Assembly: GCA_964550345.1 (NCBI GenBank)
Contig: CAZJYZ010000062.1
Location: forward strand, 1 to 15,906
Source of the DNA: JAAEUB01 sp964550345
GTDB taxonomy: Bacteria > Pseudomonadota > Alphaproteobacteria > Rhodobacterales > Rhodobacteraceae
DNA: 15,906 bases
Direction of reading: 5' to 3'
The position numbers and the translations under genes are program-made. Position 1 is the first letter of the stretch, and every line of letters starts with the position of its first letter. Of the stretch, positions 5,641-11,837 are shown piece by piece. The notes beneath the pieces were generated by a model. The model was not told the DNA's origin. It made no database searches and saw only the letters and a program-made list of their open reading frames with translations.

Positions 5641-6693
5641 TTAGTGAGTCGAATCCGCACGCCGACCTGTCAGCACGAAGGTGAAGACAAGGGCGACGAC
5701 AAGAACGATACCCTTGACAAAATCCTGTGTGTAATAGGGCGCGTTCATCATCGTCAGACCCTGCAACAGGACTCCGACAAACAGCGCGCCAACGGTGGTA
5801 CCAAACGCGTTTGGTTTAGCGGCGCCCAGTACCGCAAAGCCAATCAGGGCAGCCGCGACGCTGTCGAGCAAAAGGTTGTTACCCGATGCGATATCTCCCC
5901 GCCCCAGCCGGGCGGAAAGAAGGATACCGCCAACAGAGGCCAGCACGCCGGAAATCATATAGGCGGCGACTTTGTAGCGGTTAACATTGGTTCCGGCCAG
6001 GCTGGCGGCACGTGCGTTAGAGCCGATCGCGTACATCAACCGTCCATGGCGCGTCATTTCAAGAAATACCCAGACTATCAACGCCACCAGCAGCAGGATA
6101 ATTACTGAGACCGGGATCAGATTGTCGATGACAAAGTCAAAACGATTGCGGCCCAGCCATAGGAACTCGGGTGCGAAAGTACCATTTGCTTTCTCGCCGC
6201 CCGGCAGAGCCATGCCGGTCGAGATTGAACGGCCTTCAGTCGGAATACGTTGCAATCCAATCAGCAGGAACATCATGCCAAGTGTGGCCAGCAGATCCGG
6301 CACCTTAGCCTTGACGATCAGCAATCCGTTTACCAACCCGACCAGCGCGCCCATGACAAGACAGGCAATGACTGCCGCCACCGCGCCCATCTCCAGCACC
6401 ACCATGACGTAGGCTGACAGCATTAGTGCGGACGTGGCAGTGGAGCCGATGGAAAGATCGAACCCATCAACGACAAGCGTAAAGGTCACTCCCAGTGCGA
6501 GAATGCCAGTGATGGCAACGGACTGGAAGATGAATACTGCCGAAAACGGGCTGACAAAGCCCTCGGCAGCAACGCTGAAGAAAATCAAAAGTCCCGCCAA
6601 TAGGGTCAGAAACCCATAGCGGATTGCAAGGTCAATACCAGTCCTTTTACTGGTCAGGCTTGTTTCACCCATGTCTAATTTATTATCGCTCAT
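5641..6693 (-). CDS. Ribose-type ABC transporter permease (RbsC-like)
   Basis: A 350-residue inner-membrane protein with about ten hydrophobic segments and a basic N-terminal tail. Family marks are VVDGFDLSIGST (about 74-85), the RbsC/BPD_transp_2 DLSxGS motif, and LDSVAAALIGFAVLGA in the C-terminal third, corresponding to the usual AIAAVVIGG region that contacts the ATPase. Length is slightly above RbsC because of the N-terminal extension. Its ATG overlaps the end of the ATPase gene by four bases (ATGA), so the two are probably translationally coupled. Only one permease gene is present, so it presumably forms a homodimer, unlike the LsrC/LsrD pair of AI-2 transporters. Confidence 0.9.
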   Translation of the reverse strand: MSDNKLDMGETSLTSKRTGIDLAIRYGFLTLLAGLLIFFSVAAEGFVSPFSAVFIFQSVAITGILALGVTFTLVVDGFDLSIGSTATSALMLSAYVMVVLEMGAVAAVIACLVMGALVGLVNGLLIVKAKVPDLLATLGMMFLLIGLQRIPTEGRSISTGMALPGGEKANGTFAPEFLWLGRNRFDFVIDNLIPVSVIILLLVALIVWVFLEMTRHGRLMYAIGSNARAASLAGTNVNRYKVAAYMISGVLASVGGILLSARLGRGDIASGNNLLLDSVAAALIGFAVLGAAKPNAFGTTVGALFVGVLLQGLTMMNAPYYTQDFVKGIVLVVALVFTFVLTGRRADSTH

Positions 6694-8237
6694 CCCGCAT
6701 TCATTCCTGTATCAAGCCCTGACTCGCCCATATCTGTATCCATTTCTCCTCGTCCGGCGACTTGCGCCAGCACCGCCTTCAAGTCCAGTTTCACGTTTTG
6801 GTGTTCCCCTGACACCGAGTGATCTGCAAGCACTATGATGCGGTCAGCAATCTCCAGCACCTCATCCATTTCCGAGGCCATCACAATAGTCGCCCGCCCC
6901 TTGGCGGTTTCGCGGATCTTGGTAGCAATATCGCGCCGTGCCTTGATGTCTACGCCTTGAAACGGCTCATCAAGTATAAGCAGCTTCGAAGGTTGGCTTA
7001 GCCACCGGCCCACCATCACCTTTTGCTGGTTTCCCCCTGAAAGCATCCCGATATCATCGTTTTCAGACTGACAAATTATACCGAGTTGGGCGATGGTGTT
7101 ACGCGCCGCCTTAGCCTCACTCCGGTGCCTGAGGAAGGATAGAGTCGAGTACTTTTTTAAAAACGGTGCGGTAATGTTTTTGGTCAGAGAATGGTCTCGC
7201 AGCACACCGGTAGTGCCGCGATCCTTGGAGCACAGGAACACATCAGCGTTGATCGCCTCACGTGCCGAACGCGGCGCAAAACGCGCACCATTCAGATTGA
7301 TTGTTCCGGCGAAGGGCTTGCGCTGACCAAACAGGATCGAGGAAAGCGCTGTCTTGCCCGCCCCCACCAATCCGGTAATGGCCACCACTTCGTCCTCATG
7401 TATCGTCAGGTTGATCGGATTGGCCACCGCAGAAATCTTCAATCCGTTCAGCTTGAGCACCTGGGCGCCCGCAGGGCGGACATCAAGCTTCACGTCAGAC
7501 ATACCGTGGCCAAGCATAGCGTTAACGGCAGCTTCGTAATCCAGAGGTTTTTCCTCAAAATGGCCGGTGATTTTACCGTCGCGCATGGTATAGATCCGGT
7601 CGGCCATACGCTGAATATCCGAAGTGCGGTGTGAAATATAGAGTATCGCAACGCCGGCATCACGCAACCGGTCAAGCAGGCCGAAAAGTCGATCAGCTTC
7701 GGTCGCCGAAAGGGACGAAGTCGGCTCGTCCAATATCAGCAATTCAGGCTCATGGGTCATGGCGCGGGCAATTGCAACCAGCTGCCGGTCAGCCAGGTCA
7801 AGCTCGCTGACCGGGCGGGTGACATCGACGTTCAACCCCATCGAGGCGGCGATTTTTCGCGCTTCGGCCCGGATCTCGCGACGCTTCAGAAAAAAACCGC
7901 CGCCTGGCTCGGCCAGCTTGTCTAGTAGCAAGTTTGAGGCCACGTCTAGGTCGGGAATCACCCCGTCATTGATACTTTGGTGCACGGTCACGACGCCTGC
8001 ATGTATCGCTTCGTAAGGCGTCTGGGCGCTGAAGGGTTGACCATTAAGCGTAACGGTACCCGAATCGGCCTGATATACCCCACATATCACCTTAACCAGG
8101 GTCGATTTCCCAGCGCCGTTCGCCCCCATCAGCACCGCGACCTCGCCCTTCATAAGCTCAATATCAATGCCGCACAAAACGCGGTTACTGCCAAAAGATT
8201 TGGTCAATCCTGAGATTTTTAAAGAAGCTGCAGACAT
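6690..8237 (-). CDS. Ribose-type ABC transporter ATPase with two nucleotide-binding domains
   Basis: The 515-residue protein carries tandem ABC domains as in RbsA/MglA. Domain 1 has Walker A GANGAGKST (38-46), a degenerate signature LDLADRQLVAIARA and Walker B LLILDEPTSSLSA. Domain 2 has Walker A GLVGAGKTAL, signature LSGGNQQK and Walker B LLILDEPFQGVD. The asymmetric signatures are normal for this carbohydrate-uptake (CUT2) class. It energises uptake with the permease and binding protein that follow. The frame stays open to an ATG at 8300, but that lies inside a palindrome shared with the mtnK promoter region. The ATG at 8237 (MSAASLKISGLTKSFG) matches the family N-terminus, so I use it. Its ribosome-binding site (AAAGAGAG) is modest. 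It is the first gene of the minus-strand operon. Confidence 0.92.
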   Translation of the reverse strand: MSAASLKISGLTKSFGSNRVLCGIDIELMKGEVAVLMGANGAGKSTLVKVICGVYQADSGTVTLNGQPFSAQTPYEAIHAGVVTVHQSINDGVIPDLDVASNLLLDKLAEPGGGFFLKRREIRAEARKIAASMGLNVDVTRPVSELDLADRQLVAIARAMTHEPELLILDEPTSSLSATEADRLFGLLDRLRDAGVAILYISHRTSDIQRMADRIYTMRDGKITGHFEEKPLDYEAAVNAMLGHGMSDVKLDVRPAGAQVLKLNGLKISAVANPINLTIHEDEVVAITGLVGAGKTALSSILFGQRKPFAGTINLNGARFAPRSAREAINADVFLCSKDRGTTGVLRDHSLTKNITAPFLKKYSTLSFLRHRSEAKAARNTIAQLGIICQSENDDIGMLSGGNQQKVMVGRWLSQPSKLLILDEPFQGVDIKARRDIATKIRETAKGRATIVMASEMDEVLEIADRIIVLADHSVSGEHQNVKLDLKAVLAQVAGRGEMDTDMGESGLDTGMNAG

Positions 8238-8369
8238 GGCTCTCTCTTTCGTAAGGTAAAGACTATCCTGAAAATAACAAATGTCAATATGCATTGACAA
8301 ATGGTGATTGTTTTACAATTCTGGTCCTGGTCGGATAATCTAAGGACCGTAAATACCAGGGAGGAAAAA
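8238..8369. promoter_or_regulatory. Divergent promoter region between transporter operon and mtnK
   Basis: The 132 bases separate the preferred ATPase start (8237) from the preferred mtnK start (8370). They contain the palindrome at 8282-8299, in which a TTGACA hexamer occurs on each strand, suitable as -35 elements for both directions. I see no -10 hexamer at the ideal 17-base spacing: TACAAT (8314-8319) is only 14 bases from the plus-strand TTGACA. The promoters are therefore plausible but not placed. Confidence 0.55.
8282..8299. promoter_or_regulatory. Operator-like palindrome TGTCAAT-ATGC-ATTGACA
   Basis: Perfect 7-bp arms with a 4-bp centre sit between the divergent ATPase and mtnK genes. 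The half-site TTGACAAWT (8294-8302) recurs on the minus strand of the palindrome near the SorC-type regulator gene (11773-11784), which suggests both are bound by that regulator. Its overlap with TTGACA -35-like hexamers fits repression released by a sugar phosphate. Confidence 0.65.
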
Positions 8370-9635
8370 GTGACAAATCAGCAAGAGGCCTATGAACCAC
8401 TCACGGTCGAAACACTTCCCTCCCGACTGGGCCATATCAGGTCGGTCACTGACCGGCTGGGTCAGGACTTGGACAGGTGGTCTTCAGAAGAGGTTGGAGA
8501 TGGAAATCTCAATCTCGTTTTCATTACAAAAAGCCCGACTGGTGCAATTATCGTCAAGCAAGCATTGCCCTATGTGCGGCTGGTTGGCGATAGCTGGCCG
8601 CTGCCGCTCAACCGTGCCTATTTCGAATACCATACGCTTGTGCGGCAGGCGGCAAGGGACCCAGGCTCGGTTCCCGAAATCTATCATTTTGACGATGATC
8701 AGGCGCTGATCGTCATGGAGTTTCTGACCCCGCATGTAATTCTGCGAAAAAAATTGATCTCAGGTGAAAAGGTTTCTGGGCTTGCTGAAACCCTTGGTAA
8801 TTTCTGCGCCCGCACTGCGTTTCGTGGTTCGGACCTGTCCATGGATACGGCCGAGAAAAAATCTGATGCCGCCATTTATCAGGGCAATTCAGAATTGATG
8901 GCGATCACCGAAAGCCTGATCTTTACCGACCCCTATTTCGACGCAGAGCGCAACCACCACACCGATGGCCTCGACCCGGTTGTAAAGGTTCTGCGTGACG
9001 ATGTTGCGATGAAGGTCGCAGTGCAGGAAATGCTGCTGAAATTCACCGCAAATGCAGAGACCTTACTGCACGGCGACCTACATTCCGGTTCGGTCATGTG
9101 CACCGAAGACCAGACTATGGTGATTGATCCCGAGTTTGGTTTCTATGGCCCGATGGGGTTTGATATCGGCATGTTGATTTCGAATTACTTCATGGCCTAT
9201 TTCAGCCAGCCCGGACATCGGGGTGGCGGTGAACTTGCTGGTTTTCAGGAATGGATTCTGAACCTGATCGCTGACACTTATAGCGCCTTCGAGGCCGAGT
9301 TTACCCACCTATGGAAGACTGAGCGCACAGGCATCCTGTTCCCGCATTCGATGTTCGAGGACCAGGGTCAAAGCGCCGACAGCGCCCTTGATAGCATGCT
9401 TGGGCATATCCTCTCGGATGCTATCGGTATCTGCGGGATCGAGATGCACCGGCGCCTCTTGTCGTTGGCACATAATGCGGACTTTGAAGAGATAGAAGAT
9501 GTTGCAGTTCGCGCTCCGCTTGAGGCGCGTAACCTTATGATGGGGCGTGAGCTAATTTTGCGGCGTGCCGGGATTGACGACGTGCAAGCACTTTGTGACT
9601 TGGCGCGCAAATATAATGAGGAGACCTTTCTATGA
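8370..9635 (+). CDS. mtnK: 5-methylthioribose / 5-deoxyribose kinase (MtnK family)
   Basis: The 421-residue protein has the MtnK pattern: EVGDGNLNLVF (glycine-rich loop), VKQALPYVR, catalytic HGDLHSGSV (234-242, D236) and DPEFGFYGPMGFDIG (253-267, metal-binding D253). MtnK is an aminoglycoside-phosphotransferase-like kinase that phosphorylates C1 of 5-methylthioribose; relatives in 5'-deoxynucleoside salvage also accept 5-deoxyribose. I chose the GTG at 8370 because AGGGAGG lies 5 bases upstream. An in-frame ATG at 8301 has no ribosome-binding site and would translate through the operator. The stop overlaps the mtnA start (ATGA), so the pair is coupled. No nucleosidase or MtnP phosphorylase is in the window, so the cluster seems to take free sugar. 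The family is certain; sulfur versus deoxy sugar is undecided. Confidence 0.92.
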   Translation: MTNQQEAYEPLTVETLPSRLGHIRSVTDRLGQDLDRWSSEEVGDGNLNLVFITKSPTGAIIVKQALPYVRLVGDSWPLPLNRAYFEYHTLVRQAARDPGSVPEIYHFDDDQALIVMEFLTPHVILRKKLISGEKVSGLAETLGNFCARTAFRGSDLSMDTAEKKSDAAIYQGNSELMAITESLIFTDPYFDAERNHHTDGLDPVVKVLRDDVAMKVAVQEMLLKFTANAETLLHGDLHSGSVMCTEDQTMVIDPEFGFYGPMGFDIGMLISNYFMAYFSQPGHRGGGELAGFQEWILNLIADTYSAFEAEFTHLWKTERTGILFPHSMFEDQGQSADSALDSMLGHILSDAIGICGIEMHRRLLSLAHNADFEEIEDVAVRAPLEARNLMMGRELILRRAGIDDVQALCDLARKYNEETFL

Positions 9636-10732
9636 AGGTAGACGGCGTTCATTACCGTTCAATCTGGTTCAATCATGATACCGGACAGGTCCAGATCATC
9701 GACCAGCGCTGGCTGCCACATGAGTTCCGGGTCGTCGAACTGACGACGCGCAAGGATTTCGCCGATGCGATACGTGATATGTGGGTGCGCGGCGCGCCGC
9801 TGATTGGCGCCACGGCAGCCTATGGTGTGGCAGTTGAGATGGCGCGCGATCCTTCTGACGCTTCGCTGAAAGATACCTGGGATGTGCTGCACGAAACCCG
9901 CCCAACTGCGATTAACCTGCGCTGGGCGCTAAATGACATGCAGGCACTTTTGGCACCGTTGCCTGCGGATAAGCGTGCAGCCGCCGCCATGGCCCGCGCG
10001 CATGAAATTTGTGATGAGGACGTTGAATGCAACCGGATGATCGGAGTGCATGGTCTGGAGATTATTCGCGCGATTGCCGCAAAGAAAAAGCCCGGAGAAG
10101 TGATAAATATACTGACCCATTGCAATGCGGGCTGGTTGGCCACGGTTGACTGGGGCACCGCAACTTCGCCGATGTACCACGCGGTAGAAGCTGGCATTCC
10201 AGTGCATATCTGGGTGGATGAAACCCGGCCCCGCAATCAGGGCGCGCTGCTGACCAGCTGGGAAATGAATAGCCACGACATTCCACATCACCTGATTGTT
10301 GATAATGCCGGCGGGCATCTAATGCAGCACGGGCAAGTTGATTTGGTCATCGTAGGTACCGACCGCACCACGGCGCATGGCGATGTGTGCAACAAAATTG
10401 GCACCTATCTGAAGGCGCTGGCTGCGCATGATAACGGAGTTCCTTTCTATGTCGCGCTGCCTTCGCCAACTATCGATTGGACCGTGAAGGATGGGGTAGC
10501 TGAGATCCCGATTGAGGAACGAGGTGGCTCAGAAGTGACGCATGTGCAGGGTAAGTTGGGGGATGGAACCGTTACTGAAGTGCAAATCAGCCCTGATGGT
10601 ACACCCGGCGGTAACCCCGCCTTTGACGTTACACCCCGCAGGCTGGTCACCGGGTTAATCACCGAACGCGGCGTTTGCAATGCCTCGCCTGAAGGACTGG
10701 CAGGGTTGTTTCCTGAACGAGTGATTGATTGA
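9632..10732 (+). CDS. mtnA: 5-methylthioribose-1-phosphate isomerase (MtnA family)
   Basis: The 366-residue protein of the eIF2B-related MtnA family converts an aldose 1-phosphate to the 1-phosphoketose in the cytoplasm. Catalytic residues are present: C164 in LTHCNAG and D244 in VGTDRTTAHGD, each four positions after C160/D240 of B. subtilis MtnA. RGAPLIGATAAYG and VDETRPRNQGA are family blocks. The segment GWLATVDWGTATSPMYH after the cysteine differs from the common CNTGxLATxGxGTAL pattern, and the GADRI motif reads GTDRT. This may mark a subclade tuned to a different 5-substituted ribose, such as the DrdI-type 5-deoxyribose 1-phosphate isomerases. GAGGAG lies about 8 bases before the ATG, which overlaps the mtnK stop. 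It converges with the regulator gene across 25 bases. Confidence 0.92.
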   Translation: MKVDGVHYRSIWFNHDTGQVQIIDQRWLPHEFRVVELTTRKDFADAIRDMWVRGAPLIGATAAYGVAVEMARDPSDASLKDTWDVLHETRPTAINLRWALNDMQALLAPLPADKRAAAAMARAHEICDEDVECNRMIGVHGLEIIRAIAAKKKPGEVINILTHCNAGWLATVDWGTATSPMYHAVEAGIPVHIWVDETRPRNQGALLTSWEMNSHDIPHHLIVDNAGGHLMQHGQVDLVIVGTDRTTAHGDVCNKIGTYLKALAAHDNGVPFYVALPSPTIDWTVKDGVAEIPIEERGGSEVTHVQGKLGDGTVTEVQISPDGTPGGNPAFDVTPRRLVTGLITERGVCNASPEGLAGLFPERVID

Positions 10733-10757
10733 TAGCGAGTTAGAGAAGGCTGCTCAT

Positions 10758-11738
10758 TCACCGTTCTTTTGCAATACCCAGCATGAATGCGGCCGTCCGG
10801 TTATTGGTCACTAGATGGGTGACATAGCCACCAGCGATGGCAGACAGCATTGGTACGATCTTGTCCTCACCAACCGAAACCAGAAGACCCATATCGAGGT
10901 TCAGGAGCTTATCCAGCTCTACCCCGATCATCCGGTCATCCAGTTCGCCAGGAATTGACAGGCCCCGATCATCAATAAACCGACCGCACAAAACACCGGT
11001 GGCACCATGATCCACATACCAATCCAAGTCGCTGTGCGTGGCCACCCCGGAACTGACAATATGACTCTCGTGGTTAGCTGATCCAGCCGCAAAGATCGCT
11101 TTGTTGCAATGGCTGAGCGCATCGATTTGCTTGCGTATGATCGGTTCAGCGCGCAAGCGTGCAGCAAGGTCGGGGTCGCTAAGTACCGCTGGTGCGTGTA
11201 GGTTTATGCATTTTGCACCCAGCCTTTGTGCCATGTGGGCCGAACATATTTCGGCGGTAAAGCCATAAGGTGTTGCCATCGACCCAACCAATTGCGACAC
11301 GGTAATGCCTTCGGTCTCGGACTCTTCCATCGCCTCGGCGACTTCATAAATTGTACGCCCCCAGGACACACCCAGATTATCACCGGGAGAAAGAAGGCTT
11401 GGAAGCCAATCTGCCGCCCCGCGCGCCACCCGCATCAATGCTTCTTCATCTCCACCGGTTCCGTCTGGCACCACGTAAGCTGCGGTCAGTCCAAAGTGTT
11501 CGCGCAATTCCAATGCCAGTTTATGATTGGTGAAGACCTTTTCAGCCAAGCTGATCCTGACAAAACCACGCTCTTTGGCTTCTTGCAGATAATTTACGAC
11601 TGTCGCGCGCGAGACGCCGAGTTGCCCGGCAATCTCGGTTTGATTTAGGCCCTCATGATAATACATCCAAGCGGCCTCGGTGACGATATTTTCACCGCTG
11701 ACCTGGCCTTTAGGCCGCCTTCTTGTGACACTTGCCAT
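10758..11738 (-). CDS. SorC/LsrR-family sugar-responsive transcriptional regulator
   Basis: The 326-residue protein has a basic N-terminus, a helix-turn-helix at about 31-51 (LNQTEIAGQLGVSRATVVNY), then the SorC C-terminal sugar-phosphate-binding domain with GVSWGRTIYEVAEAM and a VGEDKI...AIAGGYV end. LsrR, DeoR (B. subtilis) and CggR are relatives that release DNA on binding a phosphorylated sugar. Here the inducer would be a 1-phospho sugar made by MtnK or MtnA. I prefer the ATG at 11738, which has AAAAGGA about 8 bases upstream, over the in-frame GTG at 11765, which has none. It is transcribed away from the aldolase-dehydrogenase gene, and TTGACA-type palindromes lie in the shared region and before mtnK. 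Repression of both units and autoregulation are likely but unproven. Confidence 0.9.
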   Translation of the reverse strand: MASVTRRRPKGQVSGENIVTEAAWMYYHEGLNQTEIAGQLGVSRATVVNYLQEAKERGFVRISLAEKVFTNHKLALELREHFGLTAAYVVPDGTGGDEEALMRVARGAADWLPSLLSPGDNLGVSWGRTIYEVAEAMEESETEGITVSQLVGSMATPYGFTAEICSAHMAQRLGAKCINLHAPAVLSDPDLAARLRAEPIIRKQIDALSHCNKAIFAAGSANHESHIVSSGVATHSDLDWYVDHGATGVLCGRFIDDRGLSIPGELDDRMIGVELDKLLNLDMGLLVSVGEDKIVPMLSAIAGGYVTHLVTNNRTAAFMLGIAKER

Positions 11739-11837
11739 TAGGGCATCCTTTTTGATATTTGACACTATATACTGACAATTGTCAAAAAGTGTGTTTAAGT
11801 CGGCGTTAACAGGGAAATGAAAGCTTACAAGGGTGTA
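11739..11837. promoter_or_regulatory. Divergent control region of regulator and aldolase-dehydrogenase
   Basis: The shared intergenic region carries TTTGACA (11758-11764), TATACT (11768-11773) and the palindrome at 11773-11784 ending in TGTCAAA (11780-11786). TTTGACA and TGTCAAA also form a 7-bp inverted repeat with a 15-base spacer. Promoter hexamers overlap these sites but no pair has ideal spacing, so I do not place start sites. Confidence 0.55.
11773..11784. promoter_or_regulatory. Operator-like perfect palindrome TGACAATTGTCA
   Basis: A perfect 12-bp palindrome in the regulator/aldolase control region. On the minus strand it reads TTGACAATT, matching TTGACAAAT of the mtnK-region palindrome. 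It is the best candidate for autoregulatory binding by the SorC-type protein. Confidence 0.65.

Noticed and set aside
11759..11787. Sigma-70 promoter from TTGACA at 11759-11764 with a -10 17 bases on
   Set aside because: The corresponding hexamer reads TCAAAA, a poor -10, and TATACT (11768) is too close. The TTGACA is better explained as an operator half-site.
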